DNA of 41,620 nucleotides. Source: Candidatus Gallipaludibacter merdavium (GTDB taxonomy: Bacteria; Bacteroidota; Bacteroidia; Bacteroidales; Paludibacteraceae). Shown here piece after piece: positions 34,424 to 41,620 of the stretch (within the stretch, counting starts at the first letter, position 1; each line of letters opens with the position of its first letter). The stretch covers positions 1 to 41,620 of the forward strand of contig JADIMG010000110.1 of the NCBI GenBank assembly GCA_017694875.1, given 5' to 3'. A model generated the notes under the pieces. The model made no database searches. It was given only the letters and a program-made list of their open reading frames with translations, and was not told the DNA's origin. The position numbers and the translations under genes were made by a program.

Positions 34424-35275
34424 TTATTTGATTACTTTGCTAGTGCTTTTCTGTCCGTTGGCAAAATCAATAGAAATGACATACATACCATTGATAAGGT
34501 CTGCAACATCTAGAGTGGCAAACGGTTGGTTTACGGAAGCTGATTTTACTTCTTGTCCCAGTGCATTGTATATGCAAACTGATTTGATGTTTTCTGATGC
34601 TTCGCAATACAGACTTTGACCGTTGATGTAAGTTTTAACGTCAGATGTATATGCATTGTTCAAAGCAGAGGTTTCACGAACCACACCACCCAGGCAGGTC
34701 GGTTCTCCATTGAAGCAAACGAAGTTGGTTACATAAATTTCATTGGAATATACCAAGCCTTCGCCTTCACCGCCAAAACGCAAATAGTGTGCATCGTAGG
34801 GTCCCCAGTCAACAAGGAAGTCTGCTATTGGGTAGTCAATGGAATACCATTGTCCGGCTTTCATAGTGCCTTTCTCTATTAGAGGGAAGTACTGTTCTTT
34901 GTTGTCTGGATAGTGGCGGTGGAAACCAATCTGGAACATGGTCTCCTCATTGCAAAATACATCCACATGCACATATTCATAACTTTTAATTTGAGCAGTT
35001 CCGCCTAAGGCAATAGGCAACCAACCCAGGTCTCTCAATACCAAAGCGCCAGCCAAACCATCGGCTGTAGCTGTGTAGTCATATGTGGCTGTTTGTCCCC
35101 ATGCTGGAGCACTCATGTCGGGAAATGCTTCTCCATATTTTTCGCTATAGAATGACAGTACGTCTTCTGCCGGATAATCCAAATCAGGAGGAGCAACAGG
35201 AGGCACTTGTGCTGAAACCATTGTTGAGCTGCATACTACAGCAGCCATCAACATCCATCTTGTAATTGTTTTCAT
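34424..35275 (-). CDS. Secreted single-module carbohydrate-binding-like protein with type IX secretion tail
   Basis: A 283-residue protein from the ATG at 35275, giving the signal peptide MLMAAVVCSSTMVSAQ; the frame is open upstream, but those residues lack signal-peptide character. Residues about 30-200 hold one module of the same kind as the three in the neighbouring large GH5: AEDVLSFYSEKYGEAFPDM, YEYVHVDVFCNEETMFQIGFHR, AGQWYSIDYPIADF and EIYVTNFVCF. The end is a sorting tail (IKSVCIYNALGQEVKSASV, INGMYVISIDFANGQKSTSKVIK). No catalytic domain is present. It probably binds the polysaccharide outside the cell. It follows the second GH5 gene by 70 bases and is ended by a strong terminator. 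Confidence 0.75.
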   Translation of the reverse strand: MKTITRWMLMAAVVCSSTMVSAQVPPVAPPDLDYPAEDVLSFYSEKYGEAFPDMSAPAWGQTATYDYTATADGLAGALVLRDLGWLPIALGGTAQIKSYEYVHVDVFCNEETMFQIGFHRHYPDNKEQYFPLIEKGTMKAGQWYSIDYPIADFLVDWGPYDAHYLRFGGEGEGLVYSNEIYVTNFVCFNGEPTCLGGVVRETSALNNAYTSDVKTYINGQSLYCEASENIKSVCIYNALGQEVKSASVNQPFATLDVADLINGMYVISIDFANGQKSTSKVIK

Positions 35276-35345
35276 TTTACCAAAATTTAAAGTGTTAATA
35301 AATAAAGTTGTTTGATATATCATCCATATCTTGTGTGAGATAGGT

Positions 35346-36365
35346 TTATTTCGTCGTAAGATATTTGCGCAAAATCGAAACTTGTGGCATATCGGTTGTG
35401 TAATTGTTTTGTGGTTGCACACCCAATATGTAATTGTTCCAACGTGCTCCGGCTGCCCAATAGGTTCCGTTTACACCCTGTTCCTGCATATAGGCTAACA
35501 TGTGTTCCAGGCAGACGCTCCAACGTTTATCCGTTGCAGGAATACCATATTCTCCGATAAAACCCCGCAGATTGTTTGTCTTTAACCATTTCACAAATGG
35601 GCTCAGGCGCTCAATCCCGATATAAGGATGTGCCTTTTCTTCATCATAAGAGCGGCGATATACACCCGAGGCATCTTCATCAAAGTAACAATGTGCTTCA
35701 AAAAGTAGATTATCGGAAGGGTCGTATAGGTACCTCAGTTCATCGCTTACCAGCAGCCAGCGCTCTGCAGAGCTCCAATGATTGCCACCGACAATAATGG
35801 TTGTAACCGTGTCCACACTGCGAATATCAAAAATGCAGGCTTGGGCAATCTTTACCCATGGTGTATGTTCCAACATATCGTGAGGCTCATTCATTAGACC
35901 ATAACCGTAAATGCTGCTTTCGTAACCTTTCAGTTCCGTCACCAGGCGTTTCCAAAAATCACCTAAGGCCTCTAATGGCAGTTCTGAATCACCTAAAATA
36001 TAGGTCTGTTCGCCAACTTTACGGCGTCCGTAATTATGTAAATCCAAAATTATTTGCAGTCCACGCTTATGGGCTTCCTGTAGCATTTGTTTCATCACGT
36101 TTACCTCTGCTTCGGTTAGAGGACCAAATGGTTCGTGTTGAATACGCTCCCATTTGAATGGCACGCGCAACAAACGCAATTCTTTCGACGCCCAATAATC
36201 CAAATCGGCCGTCGTCGGATAGAAATAATCCTTGTTTACTTCACCAGGCATTTTGGAGCCGTGTCCAAACTCTGCTCCTGCCAAATTGACACCGAAAGGC
36301 AAACCGCTTTGTGCAAAAGCACTACTTGCAAACAAACAGCATAGCCAAAAAAGAAATATTTTCAT
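35346..36365 (-). CDS. Secreted single-domain GH5 endo-glucanase
   Basis: A 339-residue protein from the ATG at 36365, chosen because it opens a signal peptide (MKIFLFWLCCLFASSAFAQ). The rest is one GH5 barrel: GVNLAGAEFG, RLLRVPFKWERIQ, IILDLHNYG, acid/base E160 (YGLMNEPHD), AHCYFDEDASGVY, and nucleophile E272 (FIGEYGIP). It lacks modules and sorting tail, so it is likely periplasmic or freely secreted. It may act on shorter fragments made by the larger GH5; both share the AHCYFD-D-SG-Y segment and so are related. It starts 13 bases after the GH92 stop, in one operon. Confidence 0.9.
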   Translation of the reverse strand: MKIFLFWLCCLFASSAFAQSGLPFGVNLAGAEFGHGSKMPGEVNKDYFYPTTADLDYWASKELRLLRVPFKWERIQHEPFGPLTEAEVNVMKQMLQEAHKRGLQIILDLHNYGRRKVGEQTYILGDSELPLEALGDFWKRLVTELKGYESSIYGYGLMNEPHDMLEHTPWVKIAQACIFDIRSVDTVTTIIVGGNHWSSAERWLLVSDELRYLYDPSDNLLFEAHCYFDEDASGVYRRSYDEEKAHPYIGIERLSPFVKWLKTNNLRGFIGEYGIPATDKRWSVCLEHMLAYMQEQGVNGTYWAAGARWNNYILGVQPQNNYTTDMPQVSILRKYLTTK

Positions 36366-36378
36366 AACGCACAATTTT

Positions 36379-38490
36379 TTATTTATACACATATAATAAA
36401 GTTGCTCCTTGGGCAATATCGGAATGGCGTATAATGCCATTTTCCACTTTGTGGCCGTTTACATAAACAGCAACCAATTGGGTAGCATCGGGTGTTGCCT
36501 TTTGGGTTTGTATATGAATCTGTTTCCCGTTTTCACGCTCTATTGTAATTTCCGGGAAAGCAGGAGGCAGTACATAATAAAAATCCTGTCCTGCGTTGGG
36601 GAAAAAGCCTATTGACGTAAACACATACCACGCTCCCATGGCCCCACTGTCTTCATTTTCCGGATAACCGTTTTCTAAAGAAAAATGGTTGTTACGGATA
36701 GTATACACATATTTGGCTGTTAAATCTGGCCGTTTGCAATGTGTGAAAATAAACGGTGAGAGAAAACCTGGTTCGTTGTCCAATTCTATCAAATTATGGT
36801 CAAATCCGAAACACAGACGACGCACCATTTCATCCTTTCCTCCACACATCTCAATCAAACGTTCGAATTGATGTGGCACAAATAATGTGTAAACCCACGA
36901 ATTGCCTTCGTAAAAATATTCTACCCAGGAACCATAGCGCTTTGCCGGGTCTATCTTTATCCATTCGCCATCGGCTTTGCGTGGTCCTATGAATCCTTTG
37001 AAACCATAACTTTCCAATGTGGGATTGAATAGGTTTTCCCAATGGGTTGCACGTTCCAAAAGTTGTTCTTTTACCAAGGAATCGCCCATCAGACCGGCAA
37101 CAGTAGCTACGCAGAAATCATTATAGGCATATTCCATCGTATAACTGCAACTCATTCGTTCTGCTGGTTCCGGTTCCCACCCGTAGTGTCTATAGGCAGG
37201 ACTGCGCTGTTGGAAAGCATCTGATTTCAGCAATGCATAAGCCTTGGATTTGTCAAATCCACCAACACCTTTTACAAAAGCATCCGCAATGATATTGTCT
37301 ACATCGTCACCGCCTTGTTTCCAGTCCCATTCTAAAGAACTTGTAAAGGTTGGACGGCATTTCCCATTATGCTCATAGCGGTCGATAAATGAATTTATAA
37401 CTCTACCAACATAACTCTCGTCTAATAGAATCATTAAAGGAAATTTGGTACGCCATGTGTCCCACACACAATAATGGTCGTCGAAGTGTGGTTGTGCGCT
37501 TTCCCAATGCGGATTATCACCTGTCCGGTCACGAGGCATCACATAGCTGTGGTACATGGCCGTATAGAACATGCGTTCTTCTTCAACCGTTCCGCCTTTT
37601 ACTGTAATTTTGTCAAACACATCTTCCCATATGTCTTTGGCTTGGGCACAAAGCGTATCGAATGTGTTGCCGGTAATTTCATCTGCCAGATACATTCTTG
37701 CATGGTCTATGCTTTTGAACGAAATACCGACTTGTAAATGGACTGTTCCAGGATTTTCCGGTAGGGCTATTCGAGCATATAATGCCTCTGGAATATTTCC
37801 CGAAACGGTGAATTCTTTTATTGGACAATCTAAATACATGGCAAAATAAACCTTATATGGTGCATCATCACCAAAGCCACCTGCATATTCACCCCAACCC
37901 GTAATATATCCGCTTTGTGCATCGTAGTCAATGTGGCCATCCAGAAAATGGCCTCCTATAATGGGGACTATATGTTGTGGAATGTTGTGTGCAACATCCA
38001 ACAAGATATTGGCATCTCGTGTCGTTGGAAACGTAAAACGGTAACTTGCGCAGTGATGTGTCGGCGTTATTTCCGTTCTTATGCCATAACGTTTCAACTC
38101 GACAGAATAATAATAAGGACGTGCTATTTCATTTGCTTTGTCAGAATCATGTCCTGTTTCTGCTGCATCAAAACCAACTTGGGGTGAAAGCAATATTTGC
38201 CCGTATCGTCCCCAGCCGATTCCTGATACATGCAATTGGGCAAAACCTCTGATTGGTTTATCGGCCTTGTACCCGCTATGCGAGCCGTCTTTGGTTTGCG
38301 GCGACGGATTGACCGAACCATGTGGCAGTTGGGGACCAATAACACAATTGCTTGCTCCTTGCACGCCCATAAACATATCCACCATATCTGCTTTAGAAAT
38401 GGTTGCTGGAGCATTTTCAGCTGCAATGGAGAAGAGGCAAACAAAACAGTAGACCAAACTTGACAATACTATTTTATATCTCATATTCAT
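36379..38490 (-). CDS. Glycoside hydrolase family 92, calcium-dependent alpha-mannosidase
   Basis: A 703-residue protein with a Sec signal peptide (IVLSSLVYCFVCLFSIAAE); the ATG at 38484 is an alternative start. Family features are the N-terminal beta-sandwich (VDMFMGVQGASNCVIGPQLPHGSVNPSPQT, HVSGIGWGRYGQILLSP), the PRDRTG and DTWRTKFPLMILL blocks, the acid residue expected at E528 in YEGNSWVYTLFVPH, and NEDSGAMGAWYVFTSIGFFP. In the last block many members have GNDDxGxxSAW; here it reads ENED-SG (E613, D614). The family removes alpha-linked mannose by an inverting mechanism. It fits removal of an inner alpha-1,3-mannose from the glucan backbone after GH88 has acted; linkage not provable. First gene of its operon. 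Confidence 0.93.
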   Translation of the reverse strand: MNMRYKIVLSSLVYCFVCLFSIAAENAPATISKADMVDMFMGVQGASNCVIGPQLPHGSVNPSPQTKDGSHSGYKADKPIRGFAQLHVSGIGWGRYGQILLSPQVGFDAAETGHDSDKANEIARPYYYSVELKRYGIRTEITPTHHCASYRFTFPTTRDANILLDVAHNIPQHIVPIIGGHFLDGHIDYDAQSGYITGWGEYAGGFGDDAPYKVYFAMYLDCPIKEFTVSGNIPEALYARIALPENPGTVHLQVGISFKSIDHARMYLADEITGNTFDTLCAQAKDIWEDVFDKITVKGGTVEEERMFYTAMYHSYVMPRDRTGDNPHWESAQPHFDDHYCVWDTWRTKFPLMILLDESYVGRVINSFIDRYEHNGKCRPTFTSSLEWDWKQGGDDVDNIIADAFVKGVGGFDKSKAYALLKSDAFQQRSPAYRHYGWEPEPAERMSCSYTMEYAYNDFCVATVAGLMGDSLVKEQLLERATHWENLFNPTLESYGFKGFIGPRKADGEWIKIDPAKRYGSWVEYFYEGNSWVYTLFVPHQFERLIEMCGGKDEMVRRLCFGFDHNLIELDNEPGFLSPFIFTHCKRPDLTAKYVYTIRNNHFSLENGYPENEDSGAMGAWYVFTSIGFFPNAGQDFYYVLPPAFPEITIERENGKQIHIQTQKATPDATQLVAVYVNGHKVENGIIRHSDIAQGATLLYVYK

Positions 38491-38521
38491 GGTTTTTTCA
38501 TCTCGGTCGTTAATAGCGACA

Positions 38522-38529
38522 CAAATATA
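38522..38529 (-). promoter_or_regulatory. Putative -7 promoter box of the GH92/GH5/binding-module operon
   Basis: The minus strand reads TATATTTG, a TAnnTTTG match, 32 bases before the GH92 ATG. A TTTG -33 box is not evident, as expected for a regulated promoter. Confidence 0.45.
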
Positions 38530-38768
38530 TGGGTATTTCTACCGCATCTATATGAAAATATTGGATTTCAGTACAAGAATACTACAATAATAGTCGTGAT
38601 GACGAAATAATCTATGATACGAATAGAAATTTTACACCATTGGCAACTGTTTCCTTGAAAAAGAAGTCCTTTTGTTGCTTGTTCTGAAAAACATCCGACT
38701 ACTTAACAGCGATAGGGTGGTTAGAGTTCAGAAACGCAAAAAGATTGGCGGAAAAATTACAAAAATCG

Positions 38769-38787
38769 CTTGTTGCAATATTGTTGC
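38769..38787. promoter_or_regulatory. Tandem TTGTTGCA repeat in the divergent GH92/secreted-protein region
   Basis: TTGTTGCA occurs at 38769-38776 and 38780-38787, 11 bases start to start, one helical turn. This is a typical arrangement for a dimeric regulator. The rest of 38530-38885 shows no gene. Confidence 0.35.
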
Positions 38788-38885
38788 ACAAACTGCGAGA
38801 ATTTTGCTATCCGGTTCCATTTTATATTTCTTCTTTTGCGAAATATTCAATGAACCGTAATTTTAACAAGTAAAAAAGAGTTATT

Positions 38886-40253
38886 ATGAAAAAATTATCC
38901 GCCTTGTTTTTTTTAGCGGCTTGTGTTGCATCTCTGAATGTGCAAGCGCAAGACCTTTACATTCGTTTCAACGTGGTGCCTGAAGGTTCGAGTTTACTGA
39001 CAGGAACCCAAAGTAGTGAATTTGACGACGCAAAACCTATCACTTTGGGAGAGAATAGTGTGCCGACTGATGCATATCTTATGGATGCTCCTGCTGCTGA
39101 TAGTGAGATTTATTCAAAAACAATGACTTTGCCGGCTGGAAATTATGAATATCAGGTGGTAAAGGCTGATGGAACGGGCACTCAAGGAGAAAGAACTGCT
39201 TGGACCAATGGTCGGCCATTTAGCCTGGCAGAAGAGACAGAGATTGTATTCCGTGCAAAAATTGTAAATGGTTACGTGAAATATTTGTGCGATGCACAAA
39301 CTCTGAATTTCAGTTCTTTTTCTGACGGAACAAATAATAGCCAGTTTCATCCCATAAGTGATGAATATGACCAAATCAATATAACAAATTCCCTTTTTAA
39401 GGGTACTTTGCAAGCAATGATCTACCCAGATAACCTGCCTGCCTTCATAGCTGATGTGCTGCCAATAGGAAAAGGGAAATATAGTGTTCCTGGCGGTGCG
39501 AACGGCAAGGTAAGATGGCAAATAAGTTACAATCGCCATACTTTAACATGCGAAAATGCAGTAAAGCTGGTAACATTATTGGATACAAACCTTATCGGAA
39601 TAGGTGCTGATGCCGTATTGGGTGATGTAGCCGAGATGAATGCAGACTTAGGCACCTTTTCCAGTGCATCACCACTTTTATTGATTGGTGGAACAACCAG
39701 TGTTTCTGCACGCATCGGAATTGATGTCCCTGCCGGTGCAGAAAAAGCCAATGATTTGCTTAAGATAATGCCTAAAGATGTTGCGGCTTACATGTGCTAT
39801 ACCATAACACAAAATGCAGACACAATACTCGCCAACAGAGTCGCTTTGGCTACAGCTGCTGATCCAGAAACGCCGGAATATGAATTTGACTGGCAAACAG
39901 TAGAACCTATTAATGTCAGCGATGGCCTGGGTAATGGAACATATACTCTGAATTTCCATTATGAAACTGTTTGTCACAACGATACGGTATGTTCTGATGA
40001 ATATACAACGGCATTCAGCGTGGCAAACGGACCGACAACCGGTTTGGATGAAACATCTATGCAACCTAAAATTATGGTGAATGCACAGAATATACAAGCC
40101 TATTTTAACGAAAGTGCAACAGTTAGTCTATATTCCATTACAGGACAACTGATTGACCGTGAGGAAGGTGTATGCAACTATAATAAACATGTCAATCCAG
40201 GCATGTATATATTATCCATAGCAGGAGAGACGTATAAAATTATCGTCAAGTAA
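38886..40253 (+). CDS. Secreted protein of unknown function with type IX secretion-like tail
   Basis: A 455-residue protein with a Sec signal peptide (LSALFFLAACVASLNVQAQ). I do not recognise the central part. It is beta-rich: about 20-130 (LYIRFNVVPEGSSLLTG, KTMTLPAGNYEYQVVKADG), about 135-210, and about 210-380 (ARIGIDVPAGAEKANDLLKIMPKDVAAYMCY, GNGTYTLNFHYETVCHNDTVC). The end (ATVSLYSITGQLIDREEGV, VNPGMYILSIAGETYKIIVK) is a sorting-tail-like module. No catalytic motif was recognised. It is divergent from GH92, has its own terminator, and may or may not belong to the polysaccharide locus. A matrix or adhesin role is equally possible. Confidence 0.65.
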   Translation: MKKLSALFFLAACVASLNVQAQDLYIRFNVVPEGSSLLTGTQSSEFDDAKPITLGENSVPTDAYLMDAPAADSEIYSKTMTLPAGNYEYQVVKADGTGTQGERTAWTNGRPFSLAEETEIVFRAKIVNGYVKYLCDAQTLNFSSFSDGTNNSQFHPISDEYDQINITNSLFKGTLQAMIYPDNLPAFIADVLPIGKGKYSVPGGANGKVRWQISYNRHTLTCENAVKLVTLLDTNLIGIGADAVLGDVAEMNADLGTFSSASPLLLIGGTTSVSARIGIDVPAGAEKANDLLKIMPKDVAAYMCYTITQNADTILANRVALATAADPETPEYEFDWQTVEPINVSDGLGNGTYTLNFHYETVCHNDTVCSDEYTTAFSVANGPTTGLDETSMQPKIMVNAQNIQAYFNESATVSLYSITGQLIDREEGVCNYNKHVNPGMYILSIAGETYKIIVK

Positions 40254-40278
40254 GAACATAATTCGTGTTATAGACAGA

Positions 40279-40321
40279 GGGTGCCACGACAGTCAATTAC
40301 TGAGTGTGGCGCCCTTTTTTT
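40279..40321 (+). terminator. Rho-independent terminator of the unknown secreted protein gene
   Basis: GGGTGCCAC (40279-40287) pairs with GTGGCGCCC (40306-40314), with an inner CAGT/ACTG pairing, and is followed by seven T. Confidence 0.88.
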
Positions 40322-40395
40322 ATGCGGTCATCTGCAGAAAACAAAATATTGCACGCCCACAAAGTTGCCATAGTTAATTAGTATCTTTCTATAAA

Positions 40396-40424
40396 TTGAC
40401 TATCCGCTAAAATAACTATCTTTG
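40396..40424 (+). promoter_or_regulatory. Putative promoter of the flippase gene
   Basis: TTG at 40396-40398 and TATCTTTG at 40417-40424 are separated by 18 bases, matching the Bacteroidetes -33/-7 pattern. Transcription would begin near 40431, close to the ATG at 40447. Confidence 0.6.
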
Positions 40425-40446
40425 CCCACTGTTAAAATCTTTGGTT

Positions 40447-41620
40447 ATGGCAAAAGAGATGAAGAATTTGGCGAAAGAGACCGCCATATATGGTTTGAGC
40501 AGCATCGTAGGCAAGTTCTTGAACTGGTTGCTGGTGCCGCTTTACACTTTTGTGTTGCAGCAATCAGCTGATTATGGTATTGTTACCAATCTTTATGCCT
40601 GGACAGCATTGCTGTTGGTCATACTTACTTACGGCATGGAAACGGGCTTTTTCCGCTTTGCCAATAAAGAGGAAAACGACCCGAACAAGGTGTACAGTAC
40701 CACATTGACTTGTGTGGGTTTTACATCGTTGGTTTTTGCGGCCTGCTGTGTGGTCTTTTGCCAGCCCATAGCTAACGCTTTAGGCTATCCAACCCATAAG
40801 GAGTTTATTGCCATGTTGGGCGTTGTTGTGTCTATGGACGCTTTTGGCAGTATACCTTTTGCTTATTTGCGTTACAAGCGTCGTCCGATTAAGTTTGCGG
40901 CATTGAAGCTCTTCATGATTTTCATGAACATTGCTTTCAACCTGTTTTTCCTTTTGCTTTGTCCATGGCTGATGACACATGCTCCTGCTTTGGTGGACTG
41001 GTTCTACAAGCCGGATTATGGGGTGGGTTATGTATTTGTGTCCAACTTTATTTCCACTTCATTGGTCACATTGGCTCTGATACCAGATATGCGGGTGAAA
41101 TTCTCGTTTGACTGGGCTCTGTTGAAACGCATGCTTCATTATTCTCTTCCATTGTTGGTATTGGGTATAGCCGGTATAATGAACCAGACGGTGGACAAGA
41201 TTATTTTTCCCTTTTTGATGCCCGATAAGGAATTGGCCGCGTCGGAACTGGGAATTTATGGCGCTTGCTTCAAGATTGCCATGGTGATGATGATGTTTAC
41301 ACAAGCATTTCGCTATGCCTACGAGCCGTTTATCTTTGCCAAGCATAAGGACAAGAACAGTGTGGGGGTCTATGCCGATGCGATGAAATATTTTGTCATC
41401 TTCTCTTTGCTGATTTTGTTAGGAATGCTCTTTTATCTGGACATTATTAAACTGATTATCCATCCGTCGTATTGGTCGGGAATGCGGGTAGTGCCGATTG
41501 TGTTGTTTTCCTATATTTTTCAAGGGGTATTTTTCAATTTGTCATTGTGGTATAAACTGACGGATAAAACGCAGTATGGCGCTTATTTTTCCATTATGGG
41601 TTTGGTGATTACCCTTTTGG
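40447..41620 (+). CDS. Oligosaccharide flippase (polysaccharide biosynthesis/MATE-like) family protein, cut by window edge
   Basis: The frame is open from the ATG at 40447 to the window end (391 codons, incomplete). The protein starts MAKEMKNLAKETAIYGLSSIVGKFLNWLLVPLYTFVL, the usual N-terminus of Bacteroidetes Wzx-like flippases, and contains at least ten membrane helices (for example LYAWTALLLVILTYGMETGFFRFANK and MLHYSLPLLVLGIAGIMNQTVDKIIF). It would move lipid-linked glycans across the inner membrane. It has its own promoter and lies after a strong terminator, so it is not part of the degradation locus. It probably marks the core-genome border on the right. Confidence 0.9.
   Translation, partial: MAKEMKNLAKETAIYGLSSIVGKFLNWLLVPLYTFVLQQSADYGIVTNLYAWTALLLVILTYGMETGFFRFANKEENDPNKVYSTTLTCVGFTSLVFAACCVVFCQPIANALGYPTHKEFIAMLGVVVSMDAFGSIPFAYLRYKRRPIKFAALKLFMIFMNIAFNLFFLLLCPWLMTHAPALVDWFYKPDYGVGYVFVSNFISTSLVTLALIPDMRVKFSFDWALLKRMLHYSLPLLVLGIAGIMNQTVDKIIFPFLMPDKELAASELGIYGACFKIAMVMMMFTQAFRYAYEPFIFAKHKDKNSVGVYADAMKYFVIFSLLILLGMLFYLDIIKLIIHPSYWSGMRVVPIVLFSYIFQGVFFNLSLWYKLTDKTQYGAYFSIMGLVITLL

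Noticed and set aside
3626-38490. Reading the locus as an N-glycan or yeast-mannan locus because of GH92 and ManA
   Set aside because: GH94, two GH5, GH88 and a lyase-like protein are not expected for those substrates, and GH38, GH76, GH18 and GH20 genes are absent.
38672-38860. Plus-strand open frame of 62 codons between GH92 and the secreted protein gene
   Set aside because: No ribosome-binding context or recognisable features; it lies across the probable control region.
1-41620. CRISPR array or complete insertion sequence
   Set aside because: No regularly spaced repeat series and no complete transposase gene were seen; the only mobile-element gene is the truncated integrase.

Overview
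The window looks like a gut-type Bacteroidales chromosome (Bacteroides, Phocaeicola or a relative). The reasons are SusC/SusD pairs, a hybrid two-component sensor, several lipoproteins with Bacteroidetes-style lipoboxes, and repeated matches to the Bacteroidetes promoter -7 box (TAnnTTTG). The species cannot be fixed from the sequence.

Layout. (1) 1-575, minus strand: the N-terminal part of a tyrosine recombinase, cut by the window edge. The repeat-rich stretch at 600-850 beside it may be the end of an integrated element. (2) 851-3363, plus strand: a Crp/Fnr regulator, then an operon of an ECF-transporter S-like membrane protein, tatA, tatC and a YgbA-type (nitrous oxide-stimulated promoter) protein. 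(3) 3626-5689, plus strand: a ROK sugar kinase and a type I mannose-6-phosphate isomerase. (4) 5909-17891, minus strand: six closely spaced genes: a lectin-like/beta-propeller protein, an SGNH esterase lipoprotein, GH3, GH88, GH94 and a sodium:solute symporter. (5) 18097-22050, plus strand: a hybrid two-component sensor/regulator, divergent from block 4. (6) 22189-30834, plus strand: SusC, SusD, two surface lipoproteins and an alginate-lyase-fold protein fused to a parallel beta-helix. (7) 31313-38490, minus strand: a large modular GH5, a stand-alone binding module, a second GH5 and a GH92 alpha-mannosidase. (8) 38886-40253, plus strand: an unknown secreted protein. (9) From 40447: a polysaccharide flippase, cut by the right edge and probably core genome.

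Blocks 3-7 read as one large polysaccharide utilization locus. The enzyme set implies a target with a beta-1,4-glucan backbone (two GH5, GH3, GH94 cellobiose phosphorylase), uronic acid cleaved by a lyase and then GH88, alpha-mannose (GH92, with kinase and ManA for the released mannose) and probably O-acetyl groups (SGNH esterase). Xanthan, or a related cellulosic exopolysaccharide such as acetan, fits best. This is inference from family assignments. Unusual points are the type IX secretion-like C-terminal tails on the GH5 and binding proteins, the lyase/beta-helix fusion, and the unassigned beta-propeller protein. No tRNA, rRNA, CRISPR array or complete insertion sequence was seen.
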